This document shows, one piece after another, positions 10,619 to 23,421 of a stretch of DNA of 64,000 bases. The translations under genes were made by a program, and so were the position numbers. The notes under the pieces were generated by a model. It searched no databases, had not been told where the DNA came from, and saw nothing but the letters and a program-made list of their open reading frames with translations. Where the stretch lies: assembly GCA_000697055.1 (NCBI GenBank), contig JNDT01002086.1:1-64000 (forward strand), read 5' to 3'. The stretch comes from Saksenaea vasiformis B4078 (lineage: Eukaryota > Mucoromycota > Mucoromycetes > Mucorales > Saksenaeaceae). Every line of letters starts with the position of its first letter. Position 1 is the first letter of the stretch.

Positions 10619-12086
10619 GTAAGCACGAAGCTAAATTTAACACAAGGCGACACATGTCGAATGTTGAGATAGTCGGGTAGTGGTGTAGTCGAATAAAATT
10701 GGTGAAGCGAGGAATACAATGAAACGGTGGTGTACACCGAGTTTATTCTGGAATCAGAACAAGAGATCAAGACTACACTATGTGGTGATATTTATATTAC
10801 GCTGAGTGGTGTCTAATGGAGTTCCCGAGTTAGTCCAGATATATTTAATTGAACATCCGCTTATAATCGCACAGGACCATTTGATATAGCTAGATACTGC
10901 AAGTATTCAAAACTGATCTCGAACACGATAGCGTATATCGAATGATCCAAATCAGACAATGTCGCTTGATTCCGTGATCCTAGCGATGTAAATATTACAT
11001 TGACGATTTTAGAACATTTGGATCACATCAAGGTAAGTATTGTTCTGTTTCTGATTTTTAATTTATCTTATTGGTGCCTCCATAGACTTTAGCTTGCAAG
11101 ATGGCCACAAAGATCAAGGACTCGTTCAGAATGACAAGGCGCCAAAGTAAAACGCGCATTGCATACAAGTGAAAATCTTTTGGTTCGCCGGTGATAGAAA
11201 AGAAGAAGCGAAAGTCCAGCCATGAGTAGCTGTACAGGGGCGCCCGCTTCTATGGGGTCTTGTTCTTCTCCCTTTTTTCTTTTTACTCTTCTTTATCCAC
11301 TCAGTACATCGACACTGGTGTTATTGTTTATGCAATATATGGTTAACCGTATAATCTGCCTTCACCGTCATGAATTTCTCCAGGGGTGAAGTTTTATCCA
11401 ATGTTACTAGTGGTATACAGTTATGCTTAACGATATTTAGAGTCCAGGACCACTGCCTTATCTGACGCTCCCCTACAGGAAATTGATGCTTGAAGTTCAG
11501 CCGCAAATATCCAGAGATTTCTATGGCACTGAAAATTTACGGTCATCTTTGTTGTCTTATACACATGACACAGCTGAGGAATCAACTAAAAAATCATGCA
11601 GTTTCAGAGAATAAAATGATATGGTCGGATAGGAAGATAATTCGTTGGAGCAAAAGTATATCATATTAATCGCGTACAAGGTCACATTATCAAACTAAAA
11701 TAACTTTTTCATGTCTGTCTGCCGCCCGTTGCAAATTCATTCGCAGGTTCGTATCAAATAGCATGCGGAATCATCAATTACTGGTTTGCAGTGCGAGTTA
11801 AGGAATCGAGGGACAGCATAAGTAGGATCTACAAGTTATTAACGTGCTTGATTTGTCAAACACAAAGGACAAAGAGTATCACACAAAGTTGAAAAAAAGA
11901 TGAGCAAGTTGTCGAAAGCAATGGAAGAACACAACACACCGTTTCAGGATGTCTCGTATGATCCATTGTCCGAATTTATCGATTTACTGCCATATTGCAT
12001 ACTATCGGTTATCAGCAACATACTATCCTGACTTTTTTCTTGGGTTCTTAGGACTAACACAGCTTTGGACCTACCACCCTGAAATT
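10619..12086. other. Gene-free stretch
   Basis: No frame longer than about 70 codons, no domain recognised on either strand. Contains AT-rich sequence with several short pyrimidine runs. Confidence 0.5.
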
Positions 12087-12940
12087 TTAGGGCGATCTTG
12101 ATCCAGATGGAGAACGAGAATCTGGCGTGATGCTACGGCGTCTCTCCCTGCTTCTCGAGCGAGAAGGTGAGCGTTTGGAATAGCTACTTCGTCTGTACGA
12201 GGGAGAGCGCGGGCGATCACTAGACCTTCTTCTTCTGCGTGAAGGCGGCGAATAAGAGTAGCTTGAACCTCTGCGTGAAACAGGCGATCGTGAACGATAA
12301 CGTCTAAATTGATAAGAATGTCAACTGATTCGAAATATCAATGGTCATAATTACACCGTCTTTCTGCCTTTTTGTTCCTGAAATTAATGAAAAAAATTGC
12401 TCACCTGCGAGCCAATCGGCAATTTCTAGCCAAATGGCCTAACCCAACTCATGTGTAAAACACGTTTAAGTATCATCGTCCAACTACCTTCTTCACCACA
12501 TTCATAGCATTCGGTGCGACTGTATCCCCTGCGACTTTTCGCTTTCTCAACCACAATCCTAACTCCGTCGATACGCTGAAACACAGTGGCATAATTTAAG
12601 CAATCATCTCATACAACCTTACTTACCAGCCCATCGTTATCTCTGATAGCATCGTAGGCATCATATTTGTCTTCAAATTCAACAAATCCAAAAGCTAATC
12701 CCAGAATAGCCGGACACAAGCATCCTTTAGTCTGCTTAAAAACAAGAGGTCAACTTAAACTTACCATAGCTTACACCGCGCTACGTTAAAATCACATAAA
12801 AGACGTTCATTAGTGGTAATCATTAAAGGTCGGATGCAAACCTTGACTTGACATCGGATGATTGGGCCATAGTCGGCAAATAGACGTTCAAGTTCATCAT
12901 TGCGAAAGTCCGAAGGAAGTTTGCCTACGAACAAGGACAT
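12087..12940 (-). CDS. SR splicing factor, RRM + CCHC knuckle + RS domain (RSZ/9G8 type)
   Basis: Six exons join in phase: 12842-12940, 12765-12780, 12627-12694, 12488-12575, 12405-12438, 12087-12303, giving 173 residues. The N-terminus is an RRM with RNP2 LFVGKLP and RNP1 YAFGFVEFE. A zinc knuckle CYECGEEGHLARNC (C-x2-C-x4-H-x4-C) follows, then an RS tail rich in RS/SR/SP dipeptides to the stop. RRM plus knuckle plus RS is the architecture of SRSF7/9G8 and plant RSZ proteins, which bind exonic enhancers and help recruit U1/U2AF and export factors in the nucleus. The second exon is only 16 bp and lies inside the RRM. Start chosen at the ATG before SLFVGK, where family homology begins. The tail should be phosphorylated by SR kinases (family knowledge). 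Confidence 0.92.
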
Positions 12941-13921
12941 TTTATGATGGAAGAAAGAGATCAAAGACAGAAGACCTACTTATACGTCAACTTGACGTCA
13001 TCTGCTTTTCTTTTTGTCGCTGTGACTGGAAGCGACCATCCGTAGATGTCGCATAAGTAACCTTAATGCATAAGTTTTTTTCCAATAGTAGTAGATCCGC
13101 ATTTCAGACTTACAGGTACCAACATTGTCGTCCTGGTAGCAAGCTGTACGTGATAATTTGATAGTCTTGTCACTCCAGAATAAGCTGAGAATTGCTTGGA
13201 TATTCTTTTGTCATACCTACCGGGACTGCAGGGATATGTGGAGCCTCTCTAATCATATACTCTGTAAAGGCAATCAAATGCGCAAAAGCGCGTAGAAAGA
13301 TATTACGATGCTGGCAACGACAAGTAAATATTACTCCTCAAAAATATATCCGTCATGCTTCCAAAGTTAAACAGCGTGCGGAAGCGAGTCAAAGAACTCC
13401 AATCATACCTGCCCATCTTTCAGGCGTGACCATGTCACTTGCGGTTGCGAAGATCAAATAAGCCTATATTGTTGCAACAATTAGTCTTACATGTAACCAA
13501 AGTACGCTATTACAATTAGTCTTGTTAAGGCAGCTTTCATTTTTTTTTTTCAAAGTTAAACTCTATAAATCTCTGAGCTACAATATCAGGGCAAATCTTC
13601 AAGCGCGGGACACTTGAACCCAAAATTGTAACGATCAAAAGTTACATTGCAACAACTTGAAGTGGTGGGCGTCAAATCGACGTTGTTATGCATTCACTAA
13701 GAAATACAGTTATGGCACGATATACCTTCGTGTTAACGAGTATGAAGAACTTCTGACCGACGGTGCGTTCATGCTGGACATCCCTGTGACTTAACCATAG
13801 GCGATTCGACTGTCCAATCATTTTACTGATCTTAGCGGTGCTTCTGTGGGCGATTGCCGCTAAGCGACATACTTTTTTTGCCTCTCTTCTTTCTGCTCAC
13901 TTTTCATATTTTCTGACCAAC
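12941..13921. other. Intergenic, divergent promoters of SR factor and ATG18
   Basis: About 980 bp between two divergent start codons. An 89-codon plus-strand frame at 13192-13461 has no recognisable domain and no support as a gene. Pyrimidine-rich tract CTTTTTTTGCCTCTCTTCTT immediately precedes the ATG18 start. Confidence 0.4.
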
Positions 13922-15503
13922 ATGAATTTGGGAGAGCAAAACAACAATGAATTAACGTACATCAACTTCAACCAGGATTTCAATTGTATATCGATCGGTA
14001 CAAGACGTGGATACAGGATATACAACTGCGACCCTTTCGAGAAGTGTTACTCTAAAGGTAGAATCGATCTGTGGCAATTAAAGCCAAACGCAAAGCAATG
14101 GTTAACCCGTGTTTAAAGCTGATGTTGGTACTGGACTTATTGAGATGCTTTTCTGCACTTCACTCGTAGCTCTTGTGGGCGCTGAGAGTGAGAAACAAAC
14201 CAGTTTCACGTCTAGACATTTACAAATCATTAATACCAAGGTTCGATTGCTAGTGTTGTGGTATCTTTGTCTTTACGCGAAGATGGTTTTATAGAGACAG
14301 TCGACCATTTGCGAGTTAGATTTCCCGACACCCATTCTAACCGTGAAAATGAACCGCCGAAGACTGATCGTTGTGCTCGAAGAACAGATATTTGTCTACG
14401 ATATCAGCAACATGAAACTTCTTCACACTATCGATACGAGCCCAAATTTAACAGGTAGGGAGCAGAAGAGTGTAGAAAATACTTAGGCTTGTTTGAAGCC
14501 GTTTGTGCTCTTTCTCCATCTAGCGAAAACTGTTTCATTGCCTATCCATCGCGATCGTCTTTAAACACTTTCTTTGGTGAGAATCAGCCAGCACCACAGT
14601 CATCATATGCTACAGGAGATATCGAAATTTTCGACGCCCTTTCGCTTCAATTGTCAAACATTATTCAGGCGCATAAGAGTCCAATTACTTGTGTTACAAT
14701 CAATTCCGAAGGGACTTTATTAGCCACTGCGAGTGAAAAAGTAATATTTTCTTCTTTCCTGGTATGATATTAACCCTGGTTGCCAGGGTACTGTTATTCG
14801 CGTTTTTTCGATTCCAGAAGGAAACAAGGTTTACCAGTTCCGCCGTGGATCTTATCCTGCCAAAATTTATTCCATGTCGTTTAATCTCGTAAGCTCCCTC
14901 CTTTGCGTTTCAAGTGACACGGAAACCGTACACATCTTCAAATTGGCAAATGGTGACAAGAAACAAAATACGCATGAAACTTTTCCACCAACCAATGACC
15001 AAAGCGGCGCTGAAGCGAGAGCACGAAGTGGCAGCGTAGGGTAAGTTTGAGAACCATCCTGCCGGCCATAACCATATCCTCTAGACAAATGCTTCGACGG
15101 TCATCTATGAATTTTGGCCGCAATATTGCTGGAAGTGTAGGATCCTATTTACCAGAAATGATCACTGAAATGTGGGAGCCAACAAGAGACTTTGCTTCCT
15201 TGAAACTCCCCAGTAGCGGCGTACGGAGCTTGGTGGCGTTGAGCAGGTAAGAACAGGTTTTTTTTTAGAAAAAATGAATAGAGAGCTTATGCATTTCCAG
15301 CACGACGCCACATGTGATGGTGCTTACTTCAGAAGGCTATTTTTATCAGTACAATATCGATTTAGAAAACGGTGGTGAATGTGTGCTTCTGAAGCAGAAC
15401 AGGTAAGCTGCGCAAACTCTATGATTGATCCGTGCATTCTTAACCGGACTATAGTCTAATGGAAGCTGGTGAAGACAGTTATAATGGCACCATGGGCCAG
15501 TGA
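13922..15503 (+). CDS. ATG18: PROPPIN WD-repeat protein Atg18
   Basis: Eight exons join in phase (13922-14057, 14119-14240, 14295-14454, 14487-14740, 14787-15040, 15085-15246, 15301-15402, 15455-15503) to 412 residues. It is a seven-bladed propeller that binds PI3P and PI(3,5)P2 on autophagic and vacuolar membranes and works with Atg2 in autophagosome growth. The signature phosphoinositide-binding motif FRRG is present in [17 protein letters not shown]. Other family blocks seen are [34 protein letters not shown] and [16 protein letters not shown]. The N-terminal blade [20 protein letters not shown] confirms the start. Its end lies only about 110 bp from the convergent NOP9 stop. Orthology to Atg18 over Atg21/Hsv2 is a judgement from overall similarity. 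Confidence 0.93.
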
Positions 15504-15614
15504 GCTACCGCTGGTTTTGTATCTGATACCTTGACTATACCAAGAGTTTTATTTTAAATTGAATACAAACTGTATGCTACTAGTATACTGACAATGCAAT
15601 TCTCTATATTTGAT

Positions 15615-18150
15615 TTATGTTTTTCGCTTCTTTGGTGTCCTGATTTTGTCTTCCAAAATGTCCTGGAACATCTCTCTCTTACGCTCGGATCCTTTCTCTC
15701 TCTCAACCCAGTCGTCGTGTTGTCGTTTGAACTGTTCAATCCTGCACGTCCATAAAATACACTTGCCAATATAATGTTCAGAAAGGTCACGCTCTCGTTT
15801 GACGAGCTCGCCAGCAATTTTTTCCTGTCAAACAATAAGCTACACTTCTTCCCATTACTTCAAATCAAACCTACCTTCATATCGATGTCTGCCACTGCCC
15901 AGCAATGTTCCACGATATGGCTTCCAAACTTATCCTTCGCCAGGGCAGGATATGTTCCCTGCAAGTTCTTCAACACTCTCTTCTTCATTTTCACATTGAC
16001 AGTCTCCGACACGAGAATAGATTCGTATGCTCTGGAGCCCACGGGTGAGAAACACCATCGATTGGTCACCTCGGTATTTTGTGCGAAGAAACTGATCACA
16101 TTAATAAAAACCCACTGGAGCAGCTCGTCTAAATACCTGTTCGTAACGATTGCATTGTGTTCTGGTGCCATCTTCACGAGAGCTTGCAGTATTAAGGAAC
16201 CTTGCAGATGGAAATTTCGCATATTCCTCTTTTCTTCCTCGGAAGCATTATTCCAATCCTACAGCAGTTCAGAACAATGTTTTCTAGGTTTTCTATGCGT
16301 TGCATTACCTCGAGAGTCCACATGCGCATCACACAGTTCACAAACTCTCTGCGGTCTGCAAAAGCCTCGGAAATATGCAGCGCACTGGTGAGTGCTTTAA
16401 TCACTTGCTCTTCTGCCGTCGCCAGGCGGGCAGAAGAATCAACAAGACTTCGAATGACACCATACTTGCCGTTCTCTAAGGAAAAGGAATAGCTTAGTAC
16501 CGATCAAAAACTTGTCCCACAACGTACTCATCAATTTTTCAAAGGATCCACTGAGCTCCTGTACCATCAATTGGAATTGTTCACCGCTTCTTGCGTTGCT
16601 AAGAAGATTCTGGATAACGAAGTTGCCGATTGGATGCATGCTGAACTTTTCGAGTTTCTTTTTCAAGTAGGTCGTGTAAAGCTTGTTGTAGACAGATGTT
16701 GGTGCCACCTTGACAATAACTTCCAATAGATGTGACCCGACCTGGTCACGGATTAAAGTCTCAAACCATGAGTCGCGGTCTTTGTTTTCTGCTGCAGACT
16801 CCACTTTTACAAAAAGACATTTAGTATTCCCTCGCGCCGTATCTGCCTTTACTTACTGTCCGACACGATGCCCCACAAAATGCGGTCTATCAAAACTTTC
16901 TTGGCGTTCTGCCCTTCCTCATCGTTTTCTTGCATTTCCAACAGAAGCTGCAAAAAAAAAGTGGTGAGATATTATTTTACCATATCCTTTTGACATTCTA
17001 CCTGGAGTACTGGGTTAGCAACGCGGTGCACAGATAATGCTCGCACTTCTGTCTCCGAAGAGTTGATCGCCAATTCCGTTGTAAGGGTGCGGAACATGGC
17101 CTTGAAGGAGGGTGGAACACGTCTTACCCGAGATGCTCTGCCAGATGTCTACATAAATAGCTTGGTCAGCACCAACAACTATAGTCTTATGCATATTTCC
17201 TTTGTCACCTTAGTCAGATTATCATTGTTCTCTGTTTTGTATTTGGCTGATTTTTTGCTTCTCAAGCGTCCCTTTACGTCACCAGTTTCGTCCACACGTT
17301 TTCCGGCAAGAACGAATAGCAAGACGCGGATAACATGAGAGGCAAACTGCTGCGAGATAAGACCACCGACAACAGGTTTGATATCCTGTAGTTCACTTTT
17401 AATTTCCAGCGGAAAAGGAGGACAGACAACGTACCTCACACATGCCGAGAACTAACTGTTCCATTGACAGCAACTGACCCATCTCCTCATCTGATTTTTC
17501 ACCGTCAACATTGCCTGACGTGCCATTGATCACTTCCTGTTCAACGACGTCCGCAGCGAGTGTCAATAGTGTTTGACAGACGTGGGATGCGAATCGATGG
17601 GCAAACAACTCTACTGATCTGAGAAGCAAAAATTTAGGATCGCTTTTGTGCAAATGCTACCTTTTTTTTTTTTCGCTTACCTGCCACTGAGTTTATCCAT
17701 GAACACTCGCAATTGGAATGGATCCGAGACTTTGAGCAGTTTCTCGAGAATGAGCGAGCATGAATAGTTTGTTGAGAGGCGGAGCTCATTGCCTTCCACT
17801 TCAGTATAGACATTGCCCACAAAGAGACGTTGTTCTAAACCCGATTGCACTCAATCAGTGAGATCTCCGTTGATCCGCTGTAATTTTTTCGTACCTTCAG
17901 CTGACTCAAACTGGGGATCGTCCAACGATTTCTCGACATTCTTGAAATAGCCCAACATTTGTTCGTCGACTTCACCATAATGGCCCGCTTGGAAATGTTG
18001 TTCGTCAAACACTTGCCGATCTTCTTCCATTGGTGCATAGCTAGTCTGATCAAACGCGACTGGCTCCTCAGCCGGAGCATCGTTCTCTGATTGCTTCTGC
18101 TTTTTTCCTCTCTTTTTGTTTGCTCGTGGCTTTCTGTCTGTACGAGGCAT
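15615..18150 (-). CDS. NOP9: Nucleolar Pumilio-like protein Nop9
   Basis: Multi-exon gene. The N-terminus is Lys/Arg-rich (RANKKRGKKQKQ), then YFKNVEKSLDDPQFESAE, the family block LFVGNVYTEVEGNELRLS, and Puf-type repeats such as HRFASHVCQTLLTLAADV, QFASHVIRVLL, HPIGNFVIQNLLSNA and KFGSHIVEHCW. The C-terminus ends in a basic segment with TPKKRKT. Nop9 is an essential nucleolar protein that binds the ITS1/18S region of pre-rRNA and guards the Nob1 cleavage site during 40S assembly. First intron donor is after the codon for SAE; the acceptor precedes QRLFVGN. Start is the first ATG of the basic N-terminus. Adjacent EFG1 also acts in 18S processing; the two share strand but are 1 kb apart. Confidence 0.9.
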
Positions 18151-19156
18151 CGCTATCTGCTGGTTTAAGTGGCAACAATCTGAATGCAGAAAAAACAGCG
18201 ACGATTTTAAAAAAGCCGTCCCCGAACGGCTCTCCGATTTGGAAGACTGTGATATCTTCCCTTTTCATTGGCGTTAAGCTTGGATGCTTCCGGTACAAAT
18301 GATCAATTGAGTTATGCCTTCTGTTGTGCTATCGAATAGGTTTGATGTCGTATGTAGAGACCCCGATTATGCTGAACTCAATTTGTGTCCTTGTGGGCGT
18401 CTCCCGCGTATCTTTGATTCAGTGTGTCACTTGTAGATGTTCGATGAATCAGCCCTGAAAATGCAGTAGTAAGCATATCAACCGTAAGCACGTAGCTTCA
18501 TGACCAGCAAAAAGAAATAAAGCAGTAATCTAATAAACAATAAGTGGAATGACAATGAAAAATGGTTCCATGAAGGCAAAAGGCTTCCATAGGTTTAATT
18601 CGCGAAATGACTGTAGGTAATGTTGCATAGCACCCTACAATGACAGCAATATTTTAACCTCTTCAACACTTCCAGGAAGAAGTGCTCTCAATAGATTCGA
18701 TAACAATCAATCTATAACTATCGTGTCCGTCTTATTATTCATGCTCCAAGCCTACTACGTTAGTATCAAGTGAGAATGATCTGTAACACAATTTTCAGAC
18801 GCACATGAAGCGCATCTGGTCGCTGAATTCACTCTAGATAACTGTATGTTCTAATTCAATGTATTGTAGGCTCAAACATGTAAAGAACAGGGAAAGAGCA
18901 GTCTGTGCTTCCGTTCAAATGCCGAGACTTGCATTTACAGTGCTATAGAGCTCTGTGGATCTGTCATCGACACGATAAGCGTCTCCACAATTCAGTTTGA
19001 GCCAACTCAAGCCTGTCCTGCTCGCCCAATAACGAACGTTCCGAAGCATCACAAGTACCGATGAGAGAAATGCAATAATTTACAATTTGATTTTACTTAA
19101 ATATGCGTAGACAGAATGGATGAATAAAAAAAGGGGTGTGCTTTACGTGGATATTA
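18151..19156. other. Intergenic between NOP9 and EFG1
   Basis: No frame of note apart from a 76-codon minus-strand frame at 18068-18298 that overlaps NOP9's leader. I looked for snoRNA-like C/D boxes in a convincing arrangement and saw none. Confidence 0.4.
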
Positions 19157-19968
19157 TCATTCAAAGAAGTCGTCCTTGACGCTATTGGTACCATCTTCAC
19201 GAGATTCAGTGCCTTGGCCATCTCCTTCCTCCAAAAGCAGTGGCTTCATCTCTGGGATCTCGCCGTTCTTGACCAATACTTCTCGGTACTGTGCTCGATA
19301 CCACTTACGCATCTCCTCAAAATCAGAACCTTTGCTCAAGGCTTCTCGAATCTTTTCACGCACAGCGTCTCGTGAACTCATATTTTTGGCATCATCCGCA
19401 TTCTCTTTTGGGAATAAGGATACATAAGGTTTTGTCAACGGGTAATGCTATTTTGATTTCGGTGAGTATCTATCATGTTCTACGAAGCATTTACGTACAA
19501 TGGTGTACATCACATCCACCTCCAATCGGTCGACTTCTTTTTGGGCTTTTTCCTTATCAGCGTCTGTTTCTGCCTCATCCACGCGTTTTTTTGCTGCTTT
19601 CAATTTACGTTCCACCTTTTTCCTTTCTTTTTACCAGTCTCAGCTTCTCCATTGTTTGACGTTGTTATGCTAGCTTACCAAAATGCTTCACTTTATGGTA
19701 TTTATTCTTCATCTTCTGTTCTTTTGCATCAATCATTTTCTCTCCAAGTTCGTATTCCAATGCTTTAAGCCGACGTTCAGAGTTGATGCGGACAGCAGCT
19801 GATTGTGGTCCCTGCATAGTAACGATTATAGCTTCTGACTCGCATGGTTCCTTTTAGTACCTTTGCCAATGTACGTTTCGTGTCTCGTATGCGTTTCTTT
19901 ATCTTTCCCAGGCCATCGCCTTTAGCCGGTTCATCGTTCTTTCTTTTCCCAGTTACTGTTTGCTTCAT
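19157..19968 (-). CDS. EFG1: rRNA-processing protein Efg1
   Basis: Four exons (19861-19968, 19679-19811, 19499-19626, 19157-19447) join in phase to 219 residues. Conserved blocks are GKIKKRIRDTKRTLAK, RRLKALEYELGEKMIDA, KYHKVKHFERKK, ERKLKAAKKR, then LEVDVMYTIHYPLTKPYVSL, which is the family's characteristic strand-turn segment, and an acidic tail. The rest is charged coiled coil. Efg1 is a small-subunit processome-associated nucleolar protein needed for early cleavage of 35S pre-rRNA. The start at 19968 is the last ATG before the basic N-terminus; an in-frame open stretch extends upstream without another well placed ATG. Confidence 0.85.
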
Positions 19969-22900
19969 GGCTTCCAAGGAATCAAACAAAACACCGTGAA
20001 TGTCTGCAGCATCGCACCTGAAGCGAGTCAAACGTGTCACGGTGGCTTTGCATTATGCAAATGGCCATTCTTCGGAAAAGGTGGTCCACCGGATCAAAGA
20101 ACCAGAAAGCATTTACTATCCTATCCGTAGCTGAATTGATAAATATGATTAACACTATCATTGTGCAGTACCTTGTGAACCGAAGCAAAAAACTTGAGCA
20201 AGCAGATTTATGGGTGCAAACGCAACACCTTTTAAAAAAGATATTCATTGTACATGCAAAGGGGCAGAGGGTGTCAGGGCAACAAGTATCTCTGAAACAA
20301 TGATATCAATCTATTTTGTCGTCTCTCGGAACAGTATACGTTGCTAATTGTATCTCTACTAATGGAACGGGATTCACGTTTTTTAAACCCAATGGAAAAA
20401 CGTTTTGGAAGCGCAAGGAACCCATAAAACTTTAAGATCTTTCGCTAGGCGGGGCATTTCTGGCGCATTTAGACACAGCATCCATGAGAATCACCGTACA
20501 ACGTTTCAAAGCCTGGGTCTGGCATACAATGATGCGTTTTACACCATGGACGAAAAAGTTCTATGCCGCCAAAAGAATAATAAGAACTTCCCGTCTCGTC
20601 CCGCTGAATACCATAGACTGTATCTGAAAAAAAGCGCTCTTGATAAAGAAAAAGTTGCCATTTACGCACTATGATTGGCAGAAGCGGAGATTTTACCTCC
20701 TTTGTACGTTTTAGTTCCGTTATAGGAGAGCTGTTATACGGTTTGGATTGAAAAAACGGAGAAAGCGCTGCTCCATTATATTGAATGTTTGGATGCGAGA
20801 CACTTTGGGTCCAGTTGGCCTGATGATCATGAAGTGGTGACCATGGGTGACTGGGGACGAATCCCCAACATAGACTTGGGGTTCCGTAGTCTCTCGGACT
20901 ACAGAACGCAAAGGTTAAGCATATAATACCACAGGATCGGTATACCTGCGGATTAAGAGGAGACAACATTTGCATTCAACATCCAACATGATCTTTTCAA
21001 CTTGCCACCTTTATCGTAGACCCTGCGTGTGCTTATACGTAGAGACTTATACGATTAACGAAAGATTCGGAGATGATCAGCTTGTGCGCCGGCGGTTGCT
21101 CCATCGCTTTTATCTATATTTGTTTATTGCCCGAACGAAGACCAATCTTGAGATTGAGAGACGAGGCTATGAAGATCCGAGTTAATCTCTGTTACACATC
21201 GCATCGGATGCTCTATCTTGCAGCCAATGCTCATTTTCCATGTAACATCGATACACCTTGTCGTTACGACAAATGTCCTTATTTTCGTCCGACTGTAGAA
21301 TATGCGTTTCTTTGATAATACATCCAACGTATTGCGTTGTGTCTTGTACAACAGGGACGAAATCCATACCAACAGTGTCGACATTCAATGCATCAGCAAA
21401 AAATACAGATCACCGTACGATCCGAACCGCCAGCCGACTACACCAGTAGATCTCCACGATACGGTGGACGATGCGATTGCCTGGAGTTGTTATCCCAGCG
21501 TTATAGATATCTCTGTGGCCGCAGAGGGGGGCTGCGACCGATAACCACCGAGTACGATCCACAAGTCCACAGGAATACTACCACGTTTGTGGGTTCAGCC
21601 ATGTCACTAAATGCCCCAATAATTCCTCAATTCAGAGCCTGCGACGAAGGGCGAACCTCGAAAAGAAGAGCTCTTCAACTACTTACTGTCTACTGGACGA
21701 TGATGTTATCATTTAGTTTTTGTGAGCGCCACATGAGGTAAAATTTGTAAGTAAAAGTGTCAAACTAATGTCCATCGAGCAAAACTCAAATGGAAGCTGT
21801 GGATAAAGAAGCAGAAGGAGTGAAGACAGAGACAGGCCGATAATCGCTGTTACATGCTCAGGTTCGATCGCAGAGAGAGTGTTTTGCTCTAACGTTGTCA
21901 ATTTTTAAAGGCGCTCACGCTGGGTGCTTCAAGAAAACGGGCATGCAATGGCTATTTTTTCCTGATGTTGACCCTACTGCGTCCTCAGATGTGAGGTTTC
22001 ATTAGGATTTCGAGCGACTCAATGCGTTTACAAATATTTTCTTCCGTGCATGTGACAAATTCAGCGTGTGTAGTACAGCTTTAATTCCGCTTGCGATGTA
22101 TGGATCACATTTGTAAACTGCGCCATTAACATCCAAAGGGTAGACATAAATAGTGTACATCCATTCGACGGGGAAAACCTGGAGCAGGGGACATTCTACT
22201 TTTCCAAGGGATATGAACTCATGTTGCAAGTCGGATTTTGTTGTCTGACACTGCAAACAACGAATACAAATGTTCTTAGTCCGACGGAATAGATACAAAG
22301 ATTGATAAGCAACTGAGTGCCCATTTCGCATATATATAAGCAAAAGGAGCGATCACTTTGCGCTATGACAAAAAAAAATGGACGTAACGTTTGTGTTATC
22401 TTTGCAGACATGGCTTCACCAGTCGGGGACGGCGTAGCTGGGTTCTCGGGACAGACATGAAGTTGTGAAACGGGTTTGCTTATTCTCCGCCGTGATGGTG
22501 ACACGCGACGATACGAACTAGCAGACTGGCCCGGATAGGATATTTCGATTCAGCTTATGCTGTTCAGCATGATGCAGTATTCACTTACAAAACCCAGAAA
22601 AAGAAATAGACATGACACAAACGAGGTATGACAATGTCAAAAACTGCTTGTTATGTAGAAAGGTGAATATAAGATCCCGGGGACGATTGGTTCTTTTCTG
22701 GCCCTGACGACCCTATTTTTTTGTAATTTCGGATTCCGTAGCCGATTATTGGATAGGATTACTCATAACGTATAGAAGGCGGCTAATGGTTTAAACCGTT
22801 ATGGGTGGAGATCGGCGGACAGGACCATTCAGTCAGTCATGAACTTCTGTTTGTTCAATTCGTTATAAAAAATCAAATGATATGATCAGATCAAAGTAAA

Positions 22901-23421
22901 AAAAAATGGATTCATTCACACTGCAGGGAATAAATCACTGAGTGACTGATCACATGGAAGGTTTTATAGAAAAGTGGGGTAGGTGGCAAACGGCGGCAAA
23001 TCCTGGGTAAAAGTGGCCAAATCCCTTTAAACTCCGCAATACGAAACCAGGTTTGTCATGACAAAAAGACAAAGAAAATAGCAGTTGTTCCTTTCCTATG
23101 CGTTTTTATTTAGATCACTAGACGGAGATCAGAGATAAATAGTATATATGAATTATAAACGGATCTACTATAGTTCCAAATAGTGTTCATGTCTCTTCAC
23201 TATAAAAGAAGAAGAGCAATAGAGGGCTTTATTTTTGCACATGAAAATCCCGCGAGACAGATGCATAGAGGCGGGAAAACATGAATAAATAAAATAAAAA
23301 AAAACTTGCCATCTTCTTTTCTCCCCGCAATTTAAAAAGCAACACCTCCTTAGATTATCCCTTGTTTTCTTTTTCATTCCTTTTTTTCTTTCTTTTTATC
23401 ATTATAATAAAAAAATTCATC
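19969..23421. other. 3.4-kb stretch without a convincing gene
   Basis: Several moderate frames occur but none has a recognisable domain. They include a 168-codon minus frame at 20469-20975 with a real ATG, a Cys-containing 60-codon minus frame at 21182-21388 (VQDTTQYVGC, DKVYRCYMENEHW), and an approximately 90-codon minus frame at 22002-22343 with ECPLLQVFPVEWMYTIYVYP. The last two look more protein-like than random and could be exons of small or decayed genes. I could not join them into a model. Confidence 0.4.

Noticed and set aside
13192..13461. 89-codon plus-strand frame between SR factor and ATG18
   Set aside because: No domain; the first residues come from non-coding sequence and there is no supporting structure.
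15774..16391. 205-codon plus-strand frame
   Set aside because: Antisense shadow of NOP9 Pumilio repeats.
20469..20975. 168-codon minus-strand frame with an ATG
   Set aside because: No domain and no splice support; frames on the same strand compete with it. Recorded as unassigned instead of a gene.
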